Source of the DNA: Candidatus Aenigmatarchaeota archaeon
GTDB lineage: Archaea; Aenigmatarchaeota; Aenigmatarchaeia; PWEA01; JACRMZ01
Length of the DNA stretch: 9,238 nucleotides
NCBI GenBank assembly: GCA_016219455.1
Contig: JACRMZ010000119.1
Span: 1-9,238 of the forward strand
Reading direction: 5' to 3'
Positions 1 to 6,867 of this stretch are shown one piece after another. The position numbers and the translations under genes were made by a program. Within the stretch, counting starts at the first letter, position 1; every line of letters starts with the position of its first letter. Below the pieces are notes generated by a model that saw only the letters and a program-made list of their open reading frames with translations, searched no databases and was not told where the DNA came from.

Positions 1-1068
1 ATAGGGGAGCCGGATTTTGACACGCCGATTTCCATAAAGGATGCGGCAAAGAAGGCGTTGGACGCCGGCGACACGCATTACTTTTCTTCGGGCTCAGACG
101 TCCTCAAAGATAAAATAATAGAAACGCTTTCAAGAGAGAATCTTAATTACAATTCCAATGAAGTGATAGTCACGCCAGGTTCAAAGCAGGGAATTTTTTA
201 TTCCCTCTTCCTCATGGCACGCGGAACCGAAGTGATAGTGATAGACCCTTCTTACCCCGCATACTCCGACGTCGTTGAAATAGTCGGGGGCAATGCAGTG
301 GGTGTTAACTGCGGCAAGGATTACATCCCGGATCCGGACGCAATTTCAAGAGCAGTCACGCCCAAGACATCGATGATTGTGATTAATACTCCGAACAACC
401 CCACAGGCCTTGTTTACAAAAAAAGCCTGTTGGAGGAGATTGCTGACATTGCTATAGAGAAAGACCTTTACGTCCTAACTGATGAGATATACAAATCCAT
501 ACTCTTTGAAGGGAAACATGTGAGCATAGCGTCATTGAACGGCATGAAGGAGAGATGCATCCTCACTAGCGGATTCTCAAAGACGTATGCTATGACTGGC
601 TGGAGGCTTGGCTACGCATGCGCTCCGGAGGAACTCATTGCTCAGATGAAGAACCTTCAGCAGCAGACGGCCATAGCTCCGACAGCATTCGTCCAGTCTG
701 CAGGAATAAAGGCATTGGACGGGGCTTCAGACAAGGACGTGAGGAAAATGGTTGATGAGTACAAGAGAAGGCGTGATATCTTCTCCAAGTCCATGCGTGG
801 AATGGGGGGACTCAATTACAGAGAACCTCAGGGAGCGTTCTATTGTTTCCCCGACTTTGGCGAACTTACTGGACTGCGTGGAATGGAGCTGTTCACTTCC
901 ATACTTGAAAGCGGCGTTTCCGGCGTTCCAGGCTCGTTCTTCGGCGCATCCTATGGTTCGCATGTGAGGTTTTCCCTGGCACAATCAATGGATAAGGTCA
1001 AGGAAGGCGCTGAAAGGATAAGGGGATTCTGCGAGAACTTGCCAGAGAAACACGCTTTGGCTCACTGA
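1..1068 (+). CDS. Class I/II PLP-dependent aminotransferase, 5'-truncated
   Basis: The reading frame is open from base 1, so the true start lies upstream; the window holds 355 residues of a family usually about 370-400 long. It opens with GEPDFDTP, the N-terminal motif of fold-type I aminotransferases (COG0436, aspartate/aromatic type). Further family marks are NTPNNPTG, TDEIY, and SGFSKTYAMTGWRLGY, whose Lys (codon 580-582) should form the Schiff base with PLP. GAFYCFPDF follows, and the Arg in HVRFSLA (codon 967-969) sits where the substrate alpha-carboxylate is bound. The enzyme moves an amino group between an amino acid and a 2-oxo acid in the cytoplasm. Whether it prefers aspartate, alanine or aromatic substrates cannot be read from motifs. 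A TTG at 58 is not the start because the family motif lies upstream. It ends convergently, overlapping the alpha/beta hydrolase by 7 bp. Confidence 0.93.
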   Translation: MGEPDFDTPISIKDAAKKALDAGDTHYFSSGSDVLKDKIIETLSRENLNYNSNEVIVTPGSKQGIFYSLFLMARGTEVIVIDPSYPAYSDVVEIVGGNAVGVNCGKDYIPDPDAISRAVTPKTSMIVINTPNNPTGLVYKKSLLEEIADIAIEKDLYVLTDEIYKSILFEGKHVSIASLNGMKERCILTSGFSKTYAMTGWRLGYACAPEELIAQMKNLQQQTAIAPTAFVQSAGIKALDGASDKDVRKMVDEYKRRRDIFSKSMRGMGGLNYREPQGAFYCFPDFGELTGLRGMELFTSILESGVSGVPGSFFGASYGSHVRFSLAQSMDKVKEGAERIRGFCENLPEKHALAH

Positions 1069-1850
1069 TCCAAATGCCTTTTGACCAGCCGTAGGAATTC
1101 TTTTGGCTTTTCAATGAACGGCATATGGCCGCACTTTTGCATCATCTCTTTTTTCGAGTTGTGTATCATTGAAACGTATTCTTCGGCGTATTCGCAGGGT
1201 ATTATCTCGTCCTCTTCGCCCCAGATGATGAGAGACGGAGATTTGATTTTCCCGAGCTTTTCCTCGAATTCGTGGTTCCTGGAAAGATTGAAGAAAGACG
1301 AGAAGTATGCGTTCTTTGAGTCGTCGTTTTTCATCTTATCCACGAAATCAACCACCATTTCTTCGTCTACTACATTCTTGTCGTAGAAAAGCTCCTCAAG
1401 GGCGCTTTTTGCCGTTTCTTCTGTTGGGAAATATACTGCATTCATGTAGCTCATCGCTTCCGGCGTGGCGCGCCTTGAAAGGCCTGCAGGCGAAACAAGA
1501 ACGAGGTTTTTGGCCTTTTCTGGATGTTCGGAAGCAAAATAAGCCGCGATGTAACCGCCCATGGAAGACCCGATTATGTCTGCCTTGCCAATATCAAGAT
1601 TTTTCATGAAGTCATTTATGAATTCTGAGAATGCCGGAATCGAGTAGTCAAAGCCATGCGCTGGCTTGTCGCTGTCCCCGAATCCCGGAAGGTCCGGCGC
1701 TATGACCCTATGGCCTTTTGACAGCTCTGGGATAACTTTTTCCCATCTCCCAGAGTGGCCGCCAAGCCCATGGATAAGAATAACGCAGTCTCCCCCGCCT
1801 TCATCAAGGTATTTTATCCTCTTCCCGCCAATCGTGCAGTATTTTTCCAT
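1062..1850 (-). CDS. Alpha/beta hydrolase (MhpC/BphD-like, serine hydrolase)
   Basis: A 262-aa alpha/beta-hydrolase-fold protein with a full catalytic triad. HGLGG (27-31) forms the oxyanion-hole region, DLPGFGDSD (53-61) is typical of the fold, and the nucleophile elbow GSSMG (94-98) gives Ser96. The acid is probably Asp214 in IIWGEEDEIIP and the base His242 in CGHMPF. Residues about 125-190 form the cap that sets substrate specificity. No signal peptide or membrane segment is seen, so it is cytoplasmic. The closest recognisable style is the MhpC/BphD/XylF group of C-C bond, ester and lactone hydrolases, but the substrate cannot be read. The ATG start at 1850 lies 1 bp after the stop of the alcohol dehydrogenase, so the two are almost surely co-transcribed and translationally coupled, which suggests a shared pathway. 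Its 3' end overlaps the convergent aminotransferase by 7 bp. Confidence 0.93.
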   Translation of the reverse strand: MEKYCTIGGKRIKYLDEGGGDCVILIHGLGGHSGRWEKVIPELSKGHRVIAPDLPGFGDSDKPAHGFDYSIPAFSEFINDFMKNLDIGKADIIGSSMGGYIAAYFASEHPEKAKNLVLVSPAGLSRRATPEAMSYMNAVYFPTEETAKSALEELFYDKNVVDEEMVVDFVDKMKNDDSKNAYFSSFFNLSRNHEFEEKLGKIKSPSLIIWGEEDEIIPCEYAEEYVSMIHNSKKEMMQKCGHMPFIEKPKEFLRLVKRHLDQ

Positions 1851-1851
1851 A

Positions 1852-2904
1852 TCATGGGGATATTATTGCCCTTCCCAACACCCTCCCTCCTTTCAGTTCC
1901 GATAACGCCTTGTTTGCCTCATTGAGCTTGAATGTCTGCGAGACGACGTTTTTAAAGGCGCCTTTTTCTGCCAGCGCCACAAGCTCAACCAAGTCCCTGT
2001 AGTTTCCGGTGTAAGAGCCGATTATCTTAAATGCCCTCAGTGGAATGAGCGCGAGATTAAGCTGAAGCTCCCCGCCGAACAGTCCCACAAGGACGAGTCT
2101 CCCGCGCCTCCTCAGCATGCTGATCCCCGAAAGGGACGTTTTGGATGAGTTGACAAAATCAATCACCGCGTCCGCGCCAAGGCCTTCTGACAGCCCCTTC
2201 ACCGCGGTTACGGCATCTTCCTTTGTTGAGTTTACCACAAAGTCCGCCCCGAGTTTCCTTGCCTCATCAAGCCGTTTATCATCTATATCGATTACAACAA
2301 CGCGGGGCTTTGCAAGCGCTTTTGAAATCTGTATCGCCATCATACCGAGGCCGCCAGCGCCTATTATCACAAGGAGCTCGCCATCCGCGGCGCCGGAATT
2401 TTTGATTGCAGTATACGCCGTTAATCCGGAGCAGGCAAGAGGGGCGGCTTCACTTTCCTTTAATTTATTGAGCTTAACGAGGTATTTTGCGCTTGGCACG
2501 ATGATGTATTCTGCATATCCTCCGTTCTGGTAAACGCCAAGCGATTTGGGTTTGTCGCAAAGGTTTTCATCGCCTGCTTTGCATGCCGGACAGGATCCCT
2601 CCCCAACCCACGGGTACACAAGAACGCTGTCTCCCCGTTTGAACCCATGAGCGTCTTTTCCAAGCGATTCTATTTTGCCTGCCACTTCGTGTCCTGGAAT
2701 GAGTGGGAATTTGACGCCCCGGTCTTCTGCCTTCATAAACGTGCCTTGGGGCCCGTGGTATCCGCCTTCCCACAGATGCAAGTCGCTGTGGCACACGCCA
2801 GCGGCGCTGACACGCACAAGTATCTGCTCACCTTGCGGTTTTGGCGTTTCAATTTCTTCGAAAGAGAGGGGTTCGTTTGGCTTCAATATCCGTGCTGACT
2901 TCAC
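1852..2904 (-). CDS. adh: Zinc-dependent medium-chain alcohol dehydrogenase, Sulfolobus ADH type
   Basis: A 350-aa MDR-family dehydrogenase that oxidises alcohols or reduces aldehydes with a nicotinamide cofactor. Catalytic zinc ligands are Cys38 (GVCHSD), His72 with Glu73 (PGHEVAG) and Cys158 (ACSG). The structural zinc site is Glu102, Cys105, Cys108 and Cys116 (GEGSCPACKAGDENLC); Glu in place of the usual first Cys matches my memory of Sulfolobus solfataricus ADH, as does the sequence around it. The Rossmann loop is GAGGLG (182-187), and Asp206 at the end of the second strand favours NAD over NADP. The start is GTG at 2904. An in-register TATA-like box centred about 26 bp upstream implies a leaderless mRNA beginning at the start codon. 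It is the first gene of a two-gene operon with the hydrolase and is divergent from the aldehyde dehydrogenase, a natural next step for its product. The real alcohol substrate is unknown. Confidence 0.96.
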   Translation of the reverse strand: MKSARILKPNEPLSFEEIETPKPQGEQILVRVSAAGVCHSDLHLWEGGYHGPQGTFMKAEDRGVKFPLIPGHEVAGKIESLGKDAHGFKRGDSVLVYPWVGEGSCPACKAGDENLCDKPKSLGVYQNGGYAEYIIVPSAKYLVKLNKLKESEAAPLACSGLTAYTAIKNSGAADGELLVIIGAGGLGMMAIQISKALAKPRVVVIDIDDKRLDEARKLGADFVVNSTKEDAVTAVKGLSEGLGADAVIDFVNSSKTSLSGISMLRRRGRLVLVGLFGGELQLNLALIPLRAFKIIGSYTGNYRDLVELVALAEKGAFKNVVSQTFKLNEANKALSELKGGRVLGRAIISP

Positions 2905-2926
2905 GATTTAGGTGTCAGCAGACCAA

Positions 2927-2934
2927 CTTAAATA
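2927..2934. promoter_or_regulatory. Shared bidirectional TATA box for adh and the aldehyde dehydrogenase
   Basis: CTTAAATA reads TATTTAAG on the minus strand. Its centre (about 2930.5) lies 26 bp from the adh GTG (2904), placing that start site on the start codon. On the plus strand the same distance puts a start site near 2957, giving the aldehyde dehydrogenase a leader of about 11 nt that includes GGTGG. No other TATA-like element in the 63-bp gap fits either gene. The near-palindromic core would let TBP bind in either direction. Confidence 0.65.
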
Positions 2935-2957
2935 CCTATGTTTTAATATCCCTGACA

Positions 2958-2962
2958 GGTGG
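2958..2962 (+). promoter_or_regulatory. Shine-Dalgarno (GGTGG) selecting ATG 2968
   Basis: GGTGG lies 5 nt before ATG 2968, the same motif and spacing as at 7650-7654. It favours ATG 2968 over the in-frame GTG at 2959, which lies within this motif and could itself be used only on a leaderless transcript. Confidence 0.6.
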
Positions 2963-2967
2963 TTAAA

Positions 2968-4326
2968 ATGCCGATACAGTCTATAAATCCCTCTACAGGT
3001 GAAATGATGGCAGAGTTCCCCCTGGGTACTCTGGAAAATGCAGTTAAAGTTTCTAAAAAGCTGAGGGAAAGCCGCGAATGGGCCAGGCTTGATATTGCCG
3101 AGAAAGCCAAGGCCGTGCGGAAGATGTCTTCAGGGTTGCTCAAAGGCAAGAGGGAGTATGCGGAGACGATGACGAAGGAGATGGGCAAGCCGATAAAACA
3201 GGCCGTTGCGGAAGTGGAGAAATGCGCATGGATGTGCGACTATTTTGCAGATAACGCTGAACAATTCACAATGCCCGAAGAGGTCAAGACTGATTATAAG
3301 AGAAGCTACATAGAACTCGATCCGTTGGGGGTAATACTGGGGGTGATGCCCTGGAACTTCCCATACTGGCAGGTCTTGCGTTTCGCCGTTCCCGCGCTGC
3401 TGGTTGGCAACAGGATAATTGTCAAACACGCAAGCAATGTGCCGCAGTGCGCTTTGCACCTTGACAATATTTTCAATGCGGCGCTGCCGCCGTTGGCATA
3501 TTCCAATGTTTTCCTTTCCGGGAGCGACGCTGAAAAGCTCATAGAGTCCGATTACATCGATGGCGTTTCAATAACAGGCAGCACCGCGGCCGGAGCGCGC
3601 GTTGCGGCCGCTGCTGGAAGATCGATAAAGAAAAGTGTCCTTGAGCTTGGAGGCAGCGACCCGTTTATCGTTCTCAAAGATGCCGATGTCCAGGCAGCAG
3701 CAACGACAGCCGTGAAGGCAAGGTTTCAGAACACCGGGCAGAGCTGCATCGCATCCAAGAGGTTCATTGTCGAGAAATCTGTGGCAAGGCAGTTTTTGGA
3801 AGTTTTTATCGATGCTGTGGAGGCGCAGAAAGTCGGCGATCCGCTTGATGAAAGCACGGACATCGGCCCGCTGGCAAGGAGTGATCTCCGGGACGATCTC
3901 CATGGGATTGTCGAAAGGACAAAGGCGATGGGCGCGGAGATTGAAACCGGCGGCTTTCCGATGAAGGGGAAAGGTTGCTTCTACTCGCCGACAGTCATTT
4001 CCAGAATCACCGAATCAATGCCAATCATGAAGGAAGAGGCGTTCGGGCCCGCAGCGCCTGTCATCATCGCAGCTGACGCGAAGGAAGCGATAGCAATCGC
4101 TAACAGGAGCGAGTATGGGTTGGCAGCAAGCCTCTGGACGTCTGATTTGGACAAAGCCGCTTTGCTTGCAAGGGAACTTGAGACAGGGATGGTTTCTGTG
4201 AATGACATGTCAAAGTCCGATCCTAGGCTGCCGTTTGGCGGCGTCAAAAAGTCAGGCTACGGAAGGGAGCTATCCCGCCATTGCGTCAGGGAGTTTGCCA
4301 ACGCGAAGACGGTAGTGATGAAGTGA
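2968..4326 (+). CDS. NAD(P)-dependent aldehyde dehydrogenase, Sad/YneI-like succinate-semialdehyde dehydrogenase type
   Basis: A 452-aa protein (from ATG 2968) of the ALDH superfamily that oxidises an aldehyde to a carboxylate. Key residues are Asn130 in PWNFPYWQ (oxyanion), Lys153 in IVKHASN (cofactor), Glu226 in LELGGSDP (general base), the catalytic thiol Cys260 in NTGQSCIAS, and Glu357/Phe359 in EEAFGP. The FAVPALLVGN...KHASNVPQCAL stretch, short length and lack of a second Cys beside the catalytic one resemble the Sad/YneI branch of succinate-semialdehyde dehydrogenases. Ser156 occupies the position where NAD-specific members usually have Glu, so NADP use is possible (inference). Starting at GTG 2959 would add only three residues. 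It is divergent from adh over a shared promoter element and overlaps the following GNAT gene by 4 bp. The substrate is a guess; any aldehyde made by the neighbouring alcohol dehydrogenase is a candidate. Confidence 0.94.
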   Translation: MPIQSINPSTGEMMAEFPLGTLENAVKVSKKLRESREWARLDIAEKAKAVRKMSSGLLKGKREYAETMTKEMGKPIKQAVAEVEKCAWMCDYFADNAEQFTMPEEVKTDYKRSYIELDPLGVILGVMPWNFPYWQVLRFAVPALLVGNRIIVKHASNVPQCALHLDNIFNAALPPLAYSNVFLSGSDAEKLIESDYIDGVSITGSTAAGARVAAAAGRSIKKSVLELGGSDPFIVLKDADVQAAATTAVKARFQNTGQSCIASKRFIVEKSVARQFLEVFIDAVEAQKVGDPLDESTDIGPLARSDLRDDLHGIVERTKAMGAEIETGGFPMKGKGCFYSPTVISRITESMPIMKEEAFGPAAPVIIAADAKEAIAIANRSEYGLAASLWTSDLDKAALLARELETGMVSVNDMSKSDPRLPFGGVKKSGYGRELSRHCVREFANAKTVVMK

Positions 4327-4739
4327 TACGCGTAAGGAAAGTCGTTTTTAACGATTGCAAAGCCTGCCGGAAGCTCAGCAACACCAAGGAGCTTTTGACG
4401 TCTGCAGGAACTGTCGTCCCGGCAAGCTGGTTCCGCGCGTTTGTCAAAGGGAAGGGCATCTTTCTTGTTGCTGAAGAAGGCAATATAATCGGCTATGTTA
4501 TGGGTGAGCGTGTCACGGGAATTGTTTCCCTTCTCTGGATGATGGCTGTTGATAAAAGAAACAGGGGAAAGGGGATAGGAAAGGCGCTTTTGGCCGCATT
4601 TGAAAAAGAGTCAAAGAAAAGAGGAGGGAAAGTCGTCGTCCTTTATGCGCCTCTTTTCAATCCAAAGACCCTGAAGTTTTACCGGAAATCAGGTTACCTG
4701 CAGGGAATAAAGATGGCCGAGTTTTCAAAGAAGTTGTGA
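4323..4739 (+). CDS. GNAT-family N-acetyltransferase
   Basis: A 138-aa single-domain protein of the GNAT fold. Motif A is RNRGKGIG (79-86), matching the acetyl-CoA pyrophosphate loop R/Q-x-x-G-x-G/A, preceded by the beta-4 strand LLWMMAVD. Motif B is NPKTLKFYRKSGY (113-125), with Asn113 and Tyr120 at positions usual for RimI-like enzymes. It probably transfers an acetyl group to an amine or protein N-terminus; the acceptor is unknown. The start chosen is GTG 4323, because M-I-R-V-R-K is a typical GNAT N-terminus and GTGA (4323-4326) overlaps the aldehyde dehydrogenase stop, indicating translational coupling. A TTG at 4281 would add 14 residues with no family similarity. It shares the aldehyde dehydrogenase transcript, but no metabolic link is evident. 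Confidence 0.88.
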   Translation: MIRVRKVVFNDCKACRKLSNTKELLTSAGTVVPASWFRAFVKGKGIFLVAEEGNIIGYVMGERVTGIVSLLWMMAVDKRNRGKGIGKALLAAFEKESKKRGGKVVVLYAPLFNPKTLKFYRKSGYLQGIKMAEFSKKL

Positions 4740-4782
4740 ACAGTTAAACTTGATAAACGGAAAACGTGATAAGCAACCAATA

Positions 4783-4795
4783 GAAACTTTATAAG
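4783..4795 (+). promoter_or_regulatory. Archaeal BRE plus TATA box for the half-size MFS gene
   Basis: GAAAC (4783-4787) is a good BRE and TTTATAAG (4788-4795) a near-consensus TATA box. The centre is 26 bp before ATG 4818, so transcription should begin at the start codon (leaderless). It lies in the 78-bp gap after the GNAT gene, which makes the MFS gene a separate unit. Confidence 0.75.
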
Positions 4796-4817
4796 ACGCA
4801 AAGCACATGACTTAAAA

Positions 4818-5366
4818 ATGAACTTCCGTTTTATGCTTGTTTTCAGTGGCATTCTTGCGGTTGCCTCAGGGCTCCTTAACCCGTTTCTCATAGTCCTTCT
4901 CAATGGCGCCGGTTCCTTCAGGGATTTCGGATTCCTTATTGGGATTTCCATGGTGGTAGCTTCCGTGGCTTCGTATTTTACCGGCTCTTTTTCAGACAAA
5001 GTAGGAAGGAAGCCGGTCCTGATAGCCTCTCTCGTTGGCTATGCTTTTGTAACAATAGCCTACACGTTTTCAAAGGACATCTTTTATTTGGCGTTCCTTC
5101 AATCAATTGTAGGTGTTTTGCAGGCAATGTTCACGACTGCCAACAACGCGCTTCTCGCCGACATCACTGATGATGATTCAAGAGGGAAAAAAATAGGGAC
5201 AGAAGCGTCTTTGTCAAGTTTGATTGGAGGCCTTACAGTTATGGCAGGCGGAGTGATAGCATCTATAGTAGGGATAAACACGGTTTTCTATATGGTTTCG
5301 TTTTTGTTCATTGCCAGCATCCTGCCATTGATGAAAATAAACGAAAACCGGAAAAGCAGGACTTAG
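4818..5366 (+). CDS. Half-size (six-helix) MFS-type membrane transporter
   Basis: A 182-aa integral membrane protein. About six hydrophobic segments are visible, near residues 5-28, 36-55, 67-83, 88-108, 132-151 and 154-172. GSFSDKVGRKP (56-66) between helices 2 and 3 is MFS motif A (G-x-x-x-D-x-x-G-R-K), and ADITDDDSRGKKIG (114-127) fits the helix 4-5 loop of MFS drug- and sugar-transporter relatives. Full MFS carriers have 12 helices and about 400 residues; this one matches only the N-terminal six-helix half. No second half follows, since the next gene is on the other strand. It has its own strong leaderless promoter and a clean hydrophilic tail (KINENRKSRT), so it looks like a working short protein that might pair with itself, though loss of the C-terminal half is also possible. 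The substrate is unknown. Confidence 0.85.
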   Translation: MNFRFMLVFSGILAVASGLLNPFLIVLLNGAGSFRDFGFLIGISMVVASVASYFTGSFSDKVGRKPVLIASLVGYAFVTIAYTFSKDIFYLAFLQSIVGVLQAMFTTANNALLADITDDDSRGKKIGTEASLSSLIGGLTVMAGGVIASIVGINTVFYMVSFLFIASILPLMKINENRKSRT

Positions 5367-5381
5367 GCGCCAATTGTAAAA

Positions 5382-6131
5382 CTAGCCCGAGACCTTTTTT
5401 ATCCTGTACCCCTTCTTTTCCAGCTTGCTTATTATTCCAGGAGAATGGGCAAGCCCTACGCACACAAGTGACGGGCCGTCTTCGAAAAGCTCTTCCATTC
5501 CGTTGGCAAGTATCTCGTCCCTGTCATCAACAAACGCTTTGTACGTGTCCGGATCCTTTTTCATCTCGTCCAATGCCGGGCTGACATCGCCGTTTTCATA
5601 CAGTTCAAGCATTTTGCCCAGTGATCCTGAATCCTTATCTATCTCAGCAAGGGCAGCAATCGCCTTCTCTTTTGGCATTTTGAAGAAAAGGTCATAATGC
5701 TCCTGTATATCCTCGAGGCCGACAACGTTCTTTCCTGAGCCTTTCGCCATCTTGTAGCAATCAAGGTCCATTTCATGTTTCCAGCCCATGTTTTTCGGTA
5801 TGTCCTGATTTAGCATCATGTACACCATCTGTGGCGTCAGGTGCCTGTAAGTCTGCCATTTCTCCAGGCCTGATATTTTCTTTACCTTTTCCACCGTTTC
5901 TTCTGGAAGCATATCCTCCAGAGTCCCTGAAAAGATGTAAACTTCTTCGGGTCTCATTGCCGGTTGGGTATCAAGGTCTATCTCGAAGGCCACGTTTTCC
6001 GCGTTTTCCAGATATTCACGGAGGTCGTCTTTGTGGGAATACGGAAGGGCATGCATGCTCCCAATAAGGTAGGAGACGTTGCCGTCCTTCTCTACTTCCC
6101 AGACGTTCTTGAGTTTCTCTTGTTTTGCCAT
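5382..6131 (-). CDS. TraB/GumN/TIKI-family metalloprotease-like protein
   Basis: A 249-aa protein with the layout of the TraB/PrgY/GumN superfamily, which includes the TIKI metalloproteases. The first GX2H motif is GSMH (24-27) after WEVEKDGNVSYLIG. Glu50 in VAFEID is the conserved acid. MDLDCYKMAKGSGKNVVGLED (121-141) matches the family's D-x-x-L...A...GK-x-V-x-GLE block, Arg204 (DDRD) aligns with the family RN motif, and the second GX2H is GLAH (226-229) before a C-terminal GYRIKKV strand. Both putative metal-binding motifs are intact. No signal peptide or transmembrane helix is present, so it is cytoplasmic, unlike GumN and TIKI. The start is ATG 6131, preceded by GGGTGAT. It is the second gene of a tight operon with the VOC protein. 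The true activity of archaeal members is not established as far as I know. Confidence 0.85.
   Translation of the reverse strand: MAKQEKLKNVWEVEKDGNVSYLIGSMHALPYSHKDDLREYLENAENVAFEIDLDTQPAMRPEEVYIFSGTLEDMLPEETVEKVKKISGLEKWQTYRHLTPQMVYMMLNQDIPKNMGWKHEMDLDCYKMAKGSGKNVVGLEDIQEHYDLFFKMPKEKAIAALAEIDKDSGSLGKMLELYENGDVSPALDEMKKDPDTYKAFVDDRDEILANGMEELFEDGPSLVCVGLAHSPGIISKLEKKGYRIKKVSG
5395..5400 (+). terminator. Possible oligo-T terminator after the MFS gene
   Basis: A run of six T lies 29 bp past the MFS stop on the plus strand. Archaeal polymerase can stop at oligo-T tracts without a hairpin. It is a single short run inside the convergent gene's coding end, so support is weak. Confidence 0.25.
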
Positions 6132-6134
6132 AAA

Positions 6135-6141
6135 ATCACCC
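6135..6141 (-). promoter_or_regulatory. Shine-Dalgarno (GGGTGAT) for the TraB/GumN-like gene
   Basis: GGGTGAT on the minus strand contains the TGA stop of the upstream VOC gene (6136-6138) and lies 3 nt before ATG 6131. It fixes that start and indicates translational coupling within the operon. Confidence 0.65.
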
Positions 6142-6852
6142 GTTTACCACAATTCTTGCGAGAGGCTTGACCAGTTTCTCAAAGCCTTTTGGCTCCAGCC
6201 CCTCGAGAAGCCTTCTCATTTCCGACTTTGTCTTATCGTCGCTTTCAAACATTTTCGTTTTCTTCTGCGTTTTCAGCCAGTCGCGGAATTCCGCCTGCTT
6301 CGTGTTGTATAGCGCGCGGACAGTTTCATCGCTGAATGCAGTGCCCTTCTCCTTGCCAATCCTCGATGAATCATAGTCCCTTTGCGTGAGCTCTATGAAG
6401 AACCATTCGTCATCGAGGAGCTCACGGGAGAAACACTGCTTTAGCGGGCCGAATTGGTCGGCTGAATTGAAAATTGGCGTAAGGAACTTCGCTCCGCGGG
6501 ATTCCAGATGCCCCCTGAGGGACTCGATATTATTCGTTCTCATTGCAAAATGCTGTGTGTAGGCGTGCATTGCCTTTGCCTTTTTTCCCCCAATGCCGAA
6601 ATCAAACGGAGCCTGCGCGTGCGAAGGCTCGTCAGAAGCGCTAATCCCGTATATTATGGCCAAGCAGTCTCCAGTCATTGGGTGCTTGCACGCAAACGTG
6701 GCCATGCCGGTTTTCTGCTCTCCTATCCTTTCGACGTTGTAGACTGTTTCGTACCCAGTCGTTTGCAAAAGCCCTTTTATTGCCGAAAAAGCCTCGGGGC
6801 TGCTTGTAAGTATCGCGCGATGGTCTGGCTTCAGCTTTAGAAATTCCTCCAT
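6136..6852 (-). CDS. VOC-superfamily protein resembling the catalytic domain of 4-hydroxyphenylpyruvate dioxygenase
   Basis: A 238-aa protein that looks like a shortened catalytic half of HPPD, the Fe(II) enzyme making homogentisate. A 2-His-1-Glu set can be placed: His11 (PDHRAIL), His101 (TQHFAMRT) and Glu154 (FFIELTQR), matching HPPD motifs DH, QHIAL and FFEIIQR. Gln100 beside His101 and Gln139 in LKQCFSR (compare HPPD LLQIFTK) align with HPPD active-site glutamines. GTAFSDETVRALY (170-182) recalls HPPD's FGxGNFKALF. HPPD proteins are about 350-400 aa; here the N-terminal VOC domain is absent and the loop between the second His and the Glu is roughly 30 residues shorter. The tail (about 190-238) is charged and helical. 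The start is ATG 6852. It is first in the operon with the TraB-like gene. It may be a distinct VOC dioxygenase rather than true HPPD. Confidence 0.68.
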   Translation of the reverse strand: MEEFLKLKPDHRAILTSSPEAFSAIKGLLQTTGYETVYNVERIGEQKTGMATFACKHPMTGDCLAIIYGISASDEPSHAQAPFDFGIGGKKAKAMHAYTQHFAMRTNNIESLRGHLESRGAKFLTPIFNSADQFGPLKQCFSRELLDDEWFFIELTQRDYDSSRIGKEKGTAFSDETVRALYNTKQAEFRDWLKTQKKTKMFESDDKTKSEMRRLLEGLEPKGFEKLVKPLARIVVNG

Positions 6853-6861
6853 ATAACCTTT

Positions 6862-6867
6862 TCACCT
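6862..6867 (-). promoter_or_regulatory. Possible Shine-Dalgarno (AGGTGA) for the HPPD-like gene
   Basis: AGGTGA on the minus strand lies 9 nt before ATG 6852. The presence of a leader means transcription starts further upstream; the minus-strand reading of the 6948-6955 TATA-like box would give a leader of about 73 nt. Confidence 0.45.

Noticed and set aside
2117..2533. 138-codon open frame on the plus strand opposite adh
   Set aside because: It lies wholly inside a well-supported alcohol dehydrogenase on the other strand, is Ser/Thr/Pro-rich as antisense frames usually are, and has no promoter or ribosome site.
2941..2949. TTTTAATAT as the TATA box of the aldehyde dehydrogenase
   Set aside because: It would place the transcription start near 2971, inside the coding sequence, whereas the box at 2927-2934 fits.
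4281..4322. TTG 4281 as the GNAT start
   Set aside because: The added residues lie inside the aldehyde dehydrogenase gene and do not resemble GNAT N-termini; GTG 4323 gives a typical start and a 4-bp coupling overlap.
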